From positions 1 to 34,114 of the forward strand of contig REDP01000159.1 of the NCBI GenBank assembly GCA_007693455.1: a stretch of DNA of 34,114 nucleotides. The letters run 5' to 3'. Made by a program: the position numbers and the translations under genes. This DNA is from Planctomycetota bacterium. GTDB taxonomy: Bacteria > Planctomycetota > UBA11346. This document shows, in pieces, positions 9,859-18,258 of the stretch. The notes under the pieces were generated by a model, which saw nothing but the letters and a program-made list of their open reading frames with translations, did not search any database and was not told the origin of the DNA. Position 1 is the stretch's first letter, and the number at the start of each line of letters is the position of its first letter.

Positions 9859-10000
9859 CATGGCGGCTCAAAGCTCTCCCCCGGGATCGCCGATCTCCTG
9901 ATCGGCCTGCAAAAACGCCGTGAATAGGGCGCTTTTTGCGCCAAAAGCATACACCGCGAAGCGGGAATTCCTTACCCAAGGTGAGCTTTGAGCCGCCTTG
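9859..10000. mobile_element. MITE-like palindromic element (~142 bp) with terminal inverted repeats
   Basis: Left end CATGGCGGCTCAAAGCTC (9859-9876); right end GAGCTTTGAGCCGCCTTG (9983-10000), whose reverse complement is CAAGGCGGCTCAAAGCTC (17/18 identical). Flanked by direct repeats ATGCCCTGAT at 9849-9858 and 10002-10011. Internal hairpins GCCGATC-TCCT-GATCGGC and GGCGC-TTTTT-GCGCC. Confidence 0.7.
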
Positions 10001-10057
10001 TATGCCCTGATACCCTTCTGCTTGCGCACAATCAGGTTCTTGCAGACTGCTGCGCTT

Positions 10058-11812
10058 ATGTCTGTTGATCTTATAAGCCCCATTGCCCAGCATCTTGCCG
10101 TCCACCTTGATCTTCCCTTTGCCCAGGTGGCTGGATTGTTGGGTCCTCCGAGTCGTCCTGCAGGAGATTTAGCTCTCCCATGCTTTGTCTTGGCCAAGGC
10201 CAAGCAGGTTGCGCCACCACAGTTGGCGCAAGATCTGGTGGCAGTGGTGGAGGAGCTTCCTGGTGTGAGTGCTTCTGCGGCAGGCCCCTTTCTCAATATT
10301 GATTTGGCACCGGAAATGGTTGCAGAAGCAGTGTTTACGGCCTTGTTGGACGATCCCGTGCAGGCCTTGCGCAGTGATCAAGGAGCGGGCAAACGGGTGT
10401 GTATTGACTACTCCAGTCCGAATATTGCGAAACACCTCGCCTTTCACCACATTCGCTCAACGATGATTGGCAATGCCTTGGCACGGTGCTACCGCGCTGC
10501 GGGATGGGATACGGTGCGTATTAACTTCCTCGGCGACTGGGGCACGGCATTTGGTCGTCTCATAGCTGGTTGGCAGCGTGAGGGTCTATGCGTTGAGGAC
10601 TTGCAAGCGGCTGATGATGCGGTCACTTTTCTCAATACCTTGTACGTACGCATATCCCAAGCGGCCAAAGAAGATCCCAGTGTGGCGGAGGAGGCTCGCG
10701 CTTGGTCGCGGCGTCTCGAAGAGGGTGATGCGCGCGCGCGTGAGCTGTGGCAGTTGTTTAAAGAAGCCAGTCTCAAGGAGTTCCGCAAGGTCTACGACCT
10801 TCTTGGGGTGGAGTTCGACTCCTGGAAGGGTGAAGCCTACTACGAAGATAAAATGCAGCCAGTGGTGGACGAGCTTCAAGATCAGGGCCTTTTGACCGAA
10901 GACCAGGGAGCTTTGGTGGTTGATCTGACTGCGCAGGGGCTCAAAAAACCCTGTCTGATCCGTCGCGCCGATGGTGGTAGTTTGTATGCCACGCGAGATT
11001 TAGCAGCCTGTGACGACCGCTTTGCAGACTATGCCTTTGATCGCTCTTTGTACGTGGTGGATCTCGGTCAGGCGCTCCACTTTAAGGAATGGTTTGCCGT
11101 GGCCCAGTGTCTGCAACGGCCGTATGTAGATCGTTTGCGTCATATCGGTTTCGGTGTGGTGCTGATGTGGAACGAGGAAGAAAAATCCTGGGCGAAAACC
11201 GCAACTCGTAACGGTGTACCCATGCTATTGGTTGATGTCCTCGAAGAAGCTATTCGTCGTGCCCGAGCAATTGTTGATGAGAAAAATCCTGAATTAGATG
11301 AAGATGAGCGGCAGACAGTAGCGCAGAGTGTAGGCATTGGCGCAGTCGTGTTTAATGATCTCAAATCTGGCCGTCGTGGGGATGTGAAGTTCCACTTTGA
11401 TGATGCGTTAAGTATGCAAGGTGAAACAGGGCCCTATTTGCAGTATGCCCATGCCCGCCTGTGTTCGATTGAACGTCGTTTTGCGGCAACGTATGCTGAT
11501 CCACCATCGGCAGATCCGCAGTTGCTCCAGCGCAGCGATGAAAAAACGGTGCTGCTGCATCTCGCGCGCCTGTCGGGGGCTTTGCTACGGGTGGTCCAAG
11601 AAGATGAGCCCAGTGCCTTGGCCCAAGCGCTTTTGGCCATGGCTGCAGCGGTATCAACCTGGCTGAGTGCTGGTAACCAGGATCATTCCGCACGGGTCGT
11701 GTGTGACGATCCTGCGCGTGCTGCTGCCCGTGTTGCCCTGGTGCGTATGGCGCGGGTGGCCTTAGGTGAAGGTTTATATGTGCTTGGGCTACAGGCTCCG
11801 CAACGCATGTAA
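10058..11812 (+). CDS. argS: Arginyl-tRNA synthetase
   Basis: IDYSSPNIAKHLAFHHIRSTMIGNALAR, NFLGDWGTAFGRLI, LYATRDLAAC, VLMWNEEEKSWAKTATRNGVPMLLVDVLEEA, SMQGETGPYLQYAHARLCSI. Likely start MSVDLISPIAQHL at 10058. Confidence 0.92.
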   Translation: MSVDLISPIAQHLAVHLDLPFAQVAGLLGPPSRPAGDLALPCFVLAKAKQVAPPQLAQDLVAVVEELPGVSASAAGPFLNIDLAPEMVAEAVFTALLDDPVQALRSDQGAGKRVCIDYSSPNIAKHLAFHHIRSTMIGNALARCYRAAGWDTVRINFLGDWGTAFGRLIAGWQREGLCVEDLQAADDAVTFLNTLYVRISQAAKEDPSVAEEARAWSRRLEEGDARARELWQLFKEASLKEFRKVYDLLGVEFDSWKGEAYYEDKMQPVVDELQDQGLLTEDQGALVVDLTAQGLKKPCLIRRADGGSLYATRDLAACDDRFADYAFDRSLYVVDLGQALHFKEWFAVAQCLQRPYVDRLRHIGFGVVLMWNEEEKSWAKTATRNGVPMLLVDVLEEAIRRARAIVDEKNPELDEDERQTVAQSVGIGAVVFNDLKSGRRGDVKFHFDDALSMQGETGPYLQYAHARLCSIERRFAATYADPPSADPQLLQRSDEKTVLLHLARLSGALLRVVQEDEPSALAQALLAMAAAVSTWLSAGNQDHSARVVCDDPARAAARVALVRMARVALGEGLYVLGLQAPQRM

Positions 11813-11856
11813 CTATGGTGCCATTTTTTGTCGCAACGGCACAAGGAGACTGTTTT

Positions 11857-12672
11857 ATGACCATGATTAGCGCCAGCGCTGGTATATCCTACGGCCCCGA
11901 TCCACGGCAGCAGTTGGATGTTTGTGTCCCCAGTAGTATGCAGGGGAGCGATGATCCACTTCCGTTATTGGTGGCCTTACATGCAGGTTGGTGGATTCGT
12001 GGCGGGCGCAGTGATCTGTTGCCTGTATCGTGGGAGCTATGCCAGCGCGGTTTTCCCGTGGCCCCAGTGGATTTTCGTCTCCTCCAAGGTTCGCGTACGG
12101 GTGCGGATTTGATTGCCGATGTGGTGTCGGCCTGCACCTTGGCCCTGGAAGAATATCAGGTGATGGGTGGGGTTGAGCAGCTGGTTATCGTTGGCTCAGG
12201 TGCGGGTGGTTTGCTGGGAATGTGTGCATTGCCACAACTACAAAAGGCCCTGCCTGGGGTGGTGCGAGGGGTTGCTATGGTCGGGACGGCTCCTGGCTTG
12301 CAGCCCTGGGACGGCTGTCCCAGTGAAGTGCAGGCAGTGCTGGAGCATTTCCGCGGAACTGGCTGCGATGACCCGCTGTGCAATCCTGATGAATCCATAC
12401 CGCCCATATTGCTCGTACATGGCGATCAGGATGATGAGGTTCCCTGTGCTTTGGCGCGCAAGGTGCATGCTGCCTTGGTCGAGCGTGATGTATCCTCTAC
12501 CTTAGCCATTATTGCTGGCGCTGGGCATCGCTTCCTTGAGGACCCTAGTTCGCAAGCGGGGCGGAGTGCTTGTACTCGCTTAGTTGATTGGCTGGGGCGG
12601 CTGCCACAGCTGCGCAGCGGAAGTGAAGATGGGCCTATAGTGGCAGAGCCGACATGGTTATCACGCTTCTGA
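11857..12672 (+). CDS. Alpha/beta hydrolase, BD-FAE-like esterase/lipase
   Basis: LPLLVALHAGWWIRGGRSDL, VIVGSGAGGLLGM, ILLVHGDQDDEVP, AGHRF. ATG at 11857 preceded by AAGGAG. Confidence 0.75.
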   Translation: MTMISASAGISYGPDPRQQLDVCVPSSMQGSDDPLPLLVALHAGWWIRGGRSDLLPVSWELCQRGFPVAPVDFRLLQGSRTGADLIADVVSACTLALEEYQVMGGVEQLVIVGSGAGGLLGMCALPQLQKALPGVVRGVAMVGTAPGLQPWDGCPSEVQAVLEHFRGTGCDDPLCNPDESIPPILLVHGDQDDEVPCALARKVHAALVERDVSSTLAIIAGAGHRFLEDPSSQAGRSACTRLVDWLGRLPQLRSGSEDGPIVAEPTWLSRF

Positions 12673-13793
12673 CGTTCGCCCGCTATATCGCCGTTCTTGT
12701 GTTGTGCATTGCCAGCATCGCCTCTGTGGCGGCGCATCCGCATATATCCCGAGATGATGCAGCGGCGATGCTGGACCAGGCGCAAAACGCCCTCGCAGAG
12801 ATGCTCGGTCGCCATGCTGGCGCCCCTCCGCCAGAAGGGCATCCCGATGCTGAACAATGGCGCATATTATCCCTGCAGCGCGCAGAGTGTTGGTATCTTC
12901 TTGGCGAATACGACAAGGCCTTGCAGGCCTGCAATGACCTCGCCCAACAGTGGTCGACGTGGCCCGATGTCTACAGCCTGCGGCGGGTGGTGCATTTGCA
13001 GCTCGGCGACGATGCGGCGGCAGATGCCGATGGCGAGCGGTATTTAGAGCTAGGAGCAGGGGATCCGCAGTTGGCGGTCGCATTGGCGCGGCGGCCAGTG
13101 CCAGAAGATAACCCTGAAGAAGCGCGGCAAACCCGTCACATGCAGTTGCGCTTGGTGCGCACTGCGCGCCAGCGTTGGCCCCAGGATGCAAGTCTCCTGC
13201 AGCAAGAGATACGATTGCTCTCAGCGTTGGCAGATCACGCCTCTCTCCACGCCTTGGCCCAAGAAATCTTGCAGCAGGGCTCGGATACCCAGCGCGTTGC
13301 AGTTGTGCAGGCGTTGCGGCAGGCTGGCCAGGGCGCAGCTGTCCGCGATATCTTGGAACAGCTTGACCCCGCATGGTTGATCGCGCCACCACCCCAAACC
13401 ACCCTTGGTGATCGCCTGCAATTGGCGGTAGAGTTTCACCACCTTGGTCTACGAGAGTCCGCGCGCCAAGCCGCAGCTGGGGCCCTGTTGGTTATTACCA
13501 TGGCACATGATGCCATTGATCCTGATGAAATGCTGGGTACCTACCGTCGGCTGACCTTGCGCGGTGAACGTGCCCGAGCCTTGGCTGTATTGGGCCGCTG
13601 GCAAGAAGCCTTGGAGCTCGTTGAGTCGCTCCTACGAGATGACCATGACCATCTGCGTTGGTTGGCAGCACGTGTGGTATGTCTGCAGGCCCTGGGTGAT
13701 GATGATCGCGCGCAAGCGGCCAAGGAACAATGGCGAGACTATTTTGCTGAAGTAGGCTTGCGTCCGGACCCGGATTTGCTGCAATGGCCCTAA
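12654..13793 (+). CDS. Secreted/periplasmic TPR-like repeat protein
   Basis: N-terminal signal-like hydrophobic stretch (LTFARYIAVLVLCIASIASVAAHPH) followed by TPR-like helical repeats (RAECWYLLGEYDKALQACNDLAQQW; RALAVLGRWQEALELVESLL). Start overlaps the esterase end. Confidence 0.7.
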   Translation: MVITLLTFARYIAVLVLCIASIASVAAHPHISRDDAAAMLDQAQNALAEMLGRHAGAPPPEGHPDAEQWRILSLQRAECWYLLGEYDKALQACNDLAQQWSTWPDVYSLRRVVHLQLGDDAAADADGERYLELGAGDPQLAVALARRPVPEDNPEEARQTRHMQLRLVRTARQRWPQDASLLQQEIRLLSALADHASLHALAQEILQQGSDTQRVAVVQALRQAGQGAAVRDILEQLDPAWLIAPPPQTTLGDRLQLAVEFHHLGLRESARQAAAGALLVITMAHDAIDPDEMLGTYRRLTLRGERARALAVLGRWQEALELVESLLRDDHDHLRWLAARVVCLQALGDDDRAQAAKEQWRDYFAEVGLRPDPDLLQWP

Positions 13794-15283
13794 GTAGTGC
13801 ATGGCTGCCATTGGCATTCGCCCTGTTCACCCTGGCGGCTGATGATGCGCCAGTACCTGATCACATCTACGGTGAGACGGCCACTGATCAGTATCTGCTC
13901 GTGCAGCTGCACGACCAGCAATTGCAGCTGTGGGTGTATACCGATTACGCGGAGTTTCCTGGCGCCCGGCAACGTCAGCGTTTTGATGCATCAGGTGATG
14001 GCGTGTTCAGCGAAGACGAGATGCAGCATTGGCAGCAGCAGGCTGGCATCTTCGCCTTGCGCCATACACGGGTCACGGTTGATGATCAGGTACTGCCCCT
14101 GCGGATAGGGCAAACCCCACGTATAGACCTCTATGACTTTGCGCAAACCGGAGCCAAGCCTGTGCGTGAAGGCGTCTTGCTGGTGGGCGAGCTCCCTGCA
14201 CAGCCATTGGTGTTGGACATTGCTACCACCTGGCAGCAGAATCGTCCGCAGCATGTGAGTCGCATCATGGTGGAGGCCAAGTCCCCGTGGCGGATTATTG
14301 CCAGTGAAGGTGCTAACAGCGATGGTTTTTCTCTTGCTGAACTCTGGCGCGCCAGTGAAGCACGCCGCAAGCCCGAAGGCTTTGACCCCACCCCAGAATA
14401 TCATCGACGCGTGTATCTGGCCCATGGCGATGACGATCTCGAAGACGCCCGACTCCCCCATGATAATGATGCCGTGTTTCCCAGTCCAGAGAGCCCCTAT
14501 AGTCAGGGAATCAATCGGCTTGGCGAATTGCTGTTTGATCGCGAGCGAGCGGTGGTGTGGTGGTTGGGATTGATGCTGGCATTTGCTTACGGTATGGGCC
14601 ACGCCTTTGCACCAGGTCACGGTAAAGCGCTTATTAGCGCCTGGCTTCTCGGGCGTCGAGGAACCATCAGTGATGCGCTAGTGGCGGGGATAGCAGCCAC
14701 TGCTACCCATACGGCCATGGTATTTGCCCTTGGTATCGCTTTTACGGTGGTCAAAACCTTTAGCGTAAACCACTTGGACGCCCTCGATCGATGGATCTCG
14801 TTGGCTGCTGGGATGGTGATCCTGGCCTTGGGTTTATGGCTGTTACACAGTGCAATACTGCGACTACGCGGGATAGCAGCGGGCCATCACCACCATCACC
14901 CCCACCCCCACCCCCACCCCCACGACCACGACCATCATCACAGTCATGGTCACCATCATCACCATCATCGGCAAGCGGGCTTGGTTGGTATGCTGGCTGG
15001 CATCGCGCCCTGTCCTGCTGGAATCTTGATTGTGGTTTTTGCCGCGGGCCAACAGGCTCCAGCGTTGGGATTGCTCTATGCCTTGGTGTTTAGCATAGGT
15101 ATGGCCAGCGTCTTGGTAGCCATTGCGATCTGCGTGAGTCTTGGGCTGCGGCTCACCCTTGGCTCACATCCAGGCATTCAGCGGGCAATGGTCGTGATTC
15201 CCGTCTTCAGCGCCAGCGTGGTAGTGGTCTTAGGCATCTGGCTAGGAGCTGATGCGGCTGCCCGTCTCGGACTTATTGGTTGA
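13784..15283 (+). CDS. NicO-family nickel/cobalt transporter or efflux protein with EF-hand-like N-terminal domain and His-rich loop
   Basis: GMGHAFAPGHGKALISAWLLGRRGT, ATATHTAMVFALG, GIAPCPAGILIV; His-rich loop HHHHHPHPHPHPHDHDHHHSHGHHHHHH; EF-hand-like loop DASGDGVFSEDE. Confidence 0.87.
   Translation: MALSSAWLPLAFALFTLAADDAPVPDHIYGETATDQYLLVQLHDQQLQLWVYTDYAEFPGARQRQRFDASGDGVFSEDEMQHWQQQAGIFALRHTRVTVDDQVLPLRIGQTPRIDLYDFAQTGAKPVREGVLLVGELPAQPLVLDIATTWQQNRPQHVSRIMVEAKSPWRIIASEGANSDGFSLAELWRASEARRKPEGFDPTPEYHRRVYLAHGDDDLEDARLPHDNDAVFPSPESPYSQGINRLGELLFDRERAVVWWLGLMLAFAYGMGHAFAPGHGKALISAWLLGRRGTISDALVAGIAATATHTAMVFALGIAFTVVKTFSVNHLDALDRWISLAAGMVILALGLWLLHSAILRLRGIAAGHHHHHPHPHPHPHDHDHHHSHGHHHHHHRQAGLVGMLAGIAPCPAGILIVVFAAGQQAPALGLLYALVFSIGMASVLVAIAICVSLGLRLTLGSHPGIQRAMVVIPVFSASVVVVLGIWLGADAAARLGLIG
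14884..14973 (+). repeat. Low-complexity His/Pro-coding tandem tract inside the NicO gene
   Basis: CATCACCACCATCACCCCCACCCCCACCCCCACCCCCACGACCACGACCATCATCACAGTCATGGTCACC...; includes several tandem CCCCCA units. Confidence 0.85.
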
Positions 15284-15284
15284 G

Positions 15285-15298
15285 TGGATAATTATCCA
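15285..15298. promoter_or_regulatory. Perfect 14-bp palindrome, candidate operator
   Basis: TGGATAATTATCCA is identical to its reverse complement; it lies 2 bp after the NicO stop. Confidence 0.35.
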
Positions 15299-15468
15299 GA
15301 GACGCCTGAGTGACGGCATCAAAGAAAAAGCGGGCTCCCCGTGGCGCATGCATGATCACGCATGATGTGCGGACATGCAACGCTGCGTTGCTATTAACCG
15401 TAAGAGCATATCGCCTGTCGATGGAGATTGGTGTGGCTATGTGCGACCTATAAATTTTAGGGAGTCTT

Positions 15469-17670
15469 ATGCGTGTTCTTTGCGTCTTGATGATATTGGT
15501 ATGTACTGCGGGAATTGCAGGCGCCGCCGAATGGCACGTCCGTATGTCGAGTTTATGGGGAGGAAGTAGTAAAAGCGATATTACTGCTGTGGCTATGGAT
15601 GCCCAGGGTGTTGCTTATGTGGGTGCTGGCGCATATCACAGTGTGGCGGGGGTTCCTCGTTGGCAGGTTGCTGATTCAAGCCGAGGCGGAGTGCTTCTGG
15701 CGATTGATAGTGCCCTGGGTGAAGTCATATGGGTGGCAGATGTCCCTATAACCCCACGCGGGATGCTGATGACCAGCGATGAGCACTTGATGCTCATCGG
15801 CTCAGGCCAAGTCCTAAAAATAGATCTGGATGAGCAGGTATTGCTCTGGCAAGTGCGCGCCGCGGGGGATCGCCTAGTGTGTGATGGTTATGGCGGGGCA
15901 TGGACCTATACGGGGCGCCAGGCCACCCACCTCAGCGCCGATGGCGAACAGCTGCGCAGCCTTTCCATACGCGGTGCCGATCTGGCGGTAGACCCCCAGG
16001 GCGAACGCTTGTTTACCTGCGGATTTAATTCTGGTCGCAGTACCATTAAGGAACGCAATCCCGTGCATGTGCCCTGGGTGCGGGCGTTTGACTACGAGGG
16101 CAACCAGCTTTGGCAAATGTGGGGCTTTACTCCCACCGAGGTTGATGAAGTCGGTGATATGGCCGACTCCCACCCCCAACGCCTCTACTTTAGTCCCAAT
16201 GGTCACCTCTATATGTTTGGTGATAGTGATGGTGGTAATACTCCCTATCGTCACAGCCCCCATGAACCAGGGGCAAGCCACCCTGAAGGCACCCTTTCAG
16301 GAACCCCATTCCGTGAAATGTGGCGCGCCTTTCGCAGTGTGCGCATGCTTTTTGTGTGCCGTATCAACCCCGAAAATGGTGATGTTTTGCGAGGAAGTTT
16401 CTTTTACGGACTATGGTTCAATGAAGAGCGTAATCGACAAGAAGTGGGCGATGCCCAGGCGATGGGTCTGCATGTGGACGAAAACGACCGTGTCTATCTG
16501 ACCGGTGTTATGCGCGCCGCTCCGCCCTGGACTTCTACCGCCGTCCATCAGCAGGCCGCCCCCGTCGATCGCCGCGGCTATTGGAATAATCATGTGGCAA
16601 CCGATGAAGCCTATGTGGCAGTTATGGATCAGGACTTTACTCGCCTAGCCTTCTGCAGCGGCTTTAATCAAAATGGCAGCCCGCGAGCATGGTCGCGCGG
16701 CTTGGCCGTGGCTGCTAATGGCGATGGCTTGGTTATGGCTGGCACGGTGCGGGAGAATAATGACTACGCACCCAGTGAGCTGAACTACCTCCTCGCCCCT
16801 CTGCAGGACTCCTGGAGCGGGGGAGGTGAAATAGGATATTTTACCGTGCTTCATCGTGGCCGCTTTAATGACCATCCCCTTGAGCACCTCCAGCACACCG
16901 TGACCCATATATATGGCGATGACCATGAATTACTTCAGGAGTTCGCATCGATTGATCATTTGACCCCATTTATGGACAGCCTGGAAGCCTCAGACGAGCC
17001 GTTTGCCGAAACCCTCTCACAACTCCTCGCTCGCCTCAGTGGCCAAGCCCTTCAACGAGCAGTGGTTACCATTGCTGCTGATCCCTATGATGCATTGCAG
17101 CGTTTCCAGGTAATTCAATCAACGTGGCGCGATCATGATGTCGGCGAGGCAGCCAGCACTCAGATTGAAGCCATGCGTAACGATCCAAGCCTGCAAACCG
17201 ATTTACGGGCAGGTCAAGCTCGCGATCGCGTCATGGCCATCCTTAACGACCTGCAGGAAGTGCCCCAGGCTGAAGAAGAGAGCCTGCTTGATCGCCAGTT
17301 TGCCCGCCGCAATGGTCGAGTCTTGCAGCGCTTTCAGGCTGCCGCCAAAGACATGTATGAGCAATTCCCCGAACACCAATTTACTGAGCAGATGTTGGCC
17401 ACGGCAGCGAGTTACGCAGTCCCTGTCACCGAAAAAGACGAAGAAATGCTGGAATATTATGCCCAGATGATGAATCTTAAAAGCCGCTTCCGTCGTGTGC
17501 CTGGTGCCCAACCATCCTATGCCGACAGACGTTTCCGTGAGGGGAATTCCGAAACCTTTCGGGAAATGAAGCGCATTCTGCAGCGTATGCAGCGCAGTGA
17601 TGCCCGCCATCCCTTTACCCGTGGTGCCCAGAACTTTGCCAATCGTCTACAGCTACCAGTCGAGGACTAA
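15469..17670 (+). CDS. Secreted beta-propeller/PQQ-repeat-like protein with helical C-terminal region
   Basis: Signal peptide MRVLCVLMILVCTAGIAGAAEW; repeats of the kind GGVLLAIDSALGEVIWVADVP, LKIDLDEQVLLWQV, VAVMDQDF; C-terminal ~230 aa charged and alpha-helical. Confidence 0.7.
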   Translation: MRVLCVLMILVCTAGIAGAAEWHVRMSSLWGGSSKSDITAVAMDAQGVAYVGAGAYHSVAGVPRWQVADSSRGGVLLAIDSALGEVIWVADVPITPRGMLMTSDEHLMLIGSGQVLKIDLDEQVLLWQVRAAGDRLVCDGYGGAWTYTGRQATHLSADGEQLRSLSIRGADLAVDPQGERLFTCGFNSGRSTIKERNPVHVPWVRAFDYEGNQLWQMWGFTPTEVDEVGDMADSHPQRLYFSPNGHLYMFGDSDGGNTPYRHSPHEPGASHPEGTLSGTPFREMWRAFRSVRMLFVCRINPENGDVLRGSFFYGLWFNEERNRQEVGDAQAMGLHVDENDRVYLTGVMRAAPPWTSTAVHQQAAPVDRRGYWNNHVATDEAYVAVMDQDFTRLAFCSGFNQNGSPRAWSRGLAVAANGDGLVMAGTVRENNDYAPSELNYLLAPLQDSWSGGGEIGYFTVLHRGRFNDHPLEHLQHTVTHIYGDDHELLQEFASIDHLTPFMDSLEASDEPFAETLSQLLARLSGQALQRAVVTIAADPYDALQRFQVIQSTWRDHDVGEAASTQIEAMRNDPSLQTDLRAGQARDRVMAILNDLQEVPQAEEESLLDRQFARRNGRVLQRFQAAAKDMYEQFPEHQFTEQMLATAASYAVPVTEKDEEMLEYYAQMMNLKSRFRRVPGAQPSYADRRFREGNSETFREMKRILQRMQRSDARHPFTRGAQNFANRLQLPVED

Positions 17671-17753
17671 GCGCAGTTGTGCCGTAGGATTCTGTGGTAC
17701 GTGGCGATGGGTTATGGGTGATCCAGGGCCACTGCAAGGTTGCCATGGAAATC

Positions 17754-17824
17754 CCCTATTGAGGGCATTTTTTGCAGGGCAATCTGGAGATCGGCGGTCT
17801 CGATGGCGCGCTTTAAGTCACCCT
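17754..17824 (+). repeat. Diverged partial copy of the 9859-10000 element (opposite orientation)
   Basis: CCCTATTGAGGGCATTTTTTGCAGGGCAATCTGGAGATCGGCGGTCTCGATGGCGCGCTTTAAGTCACC aligns with the reverse strand of about 9861-9930 (CCCTATTCACGGCGTTTTTGCAGGCCGATCAGGAGATCGGCGATCCCGGGGGAGAGCTTTGAGCCGCC); about three quarters of positions match by eye. Confidence 0.6.
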
Positions 17825-18258
17825 GCTGGGTGATCGAGATCGGGTAGAGGAAATCCTGCCCGCTGGATATGGTGTAGGCACTGTTGCGAAGAGAGGTCGC
17901 GCATGACCCCCATGGCGGAGATCACTTGCCAGGGATGTGGATTGGCGCTTCCAGGTCCAAAGGCAATAAGCCGATGTTCATAGGACCAGAGCGGACAATC
18001 TTCCAAACGGCCATGCAACCAGCCTCGTCCAGCCTGCTGCCATGGTTCGCCACAGACGATTAAACGCTGGAGAAGGATGCTGGCCAAGGCTTCTTGCATG
18101 CCGCTGATGCCAGAATCAAGGCCACCGCAATCAGGACAGCGCTGCCATTCAACCGCAGGATCAAGAACGACGCGCCACTCTCGACGATACCAACCGGCGG
18201 CAGCCCCTTTAGGAACCCAGCCAAAGTCATCACAGGTCGCGCACTGAGGTGCTTTCAT
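17818..18258 (-). CDS. Hypothetical protein with CxxC...CxxC zinc-ribbon-like motif
   Basis: MKAPQCATCDDFGWVPKGAAAGWYRREWRVVLDPAVEWQRCPDCGG. ATG at 18258 overlaps the plsC stop (ATGA). Confidence 0.6.
   Translation of the reverse strand: MKAPQCATCDDFGWVPKGAAAGWYRREWRVVLDPAVEWQRCPDCGGLDSGISGMQEALASILLQRLIVCGEPWQQAGRGWLHGRLEDCPLWSYEHRLIAFGPGSANPHPWQVISAMGVMRDLSSQQCLHHIQRAGFPLPDLDHPAG

Noticed and set aside
9868-10296. 142-aa minus ORF spanning the MITE-like element and the 5' end of argS as a real gene
   Set aside because: Mostly antisense to argS; the informative part is the repeat element itself, which is reported separately.
12661-13392. Long antisense ORF (243 aa, minus) opposite the TPR gene
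   Set aside because: Low-complexity Arg/Ala/Pro composition typical of shadow ORFs in GC-rich genes; the plus strand has a signal peptide and TPR pattern.
14884-14973. CRISPR-like or other direct-repeat array
   Set aside because: Short-period His/Pro codon repeats in a coding frame, with no repeat-spacer structure.
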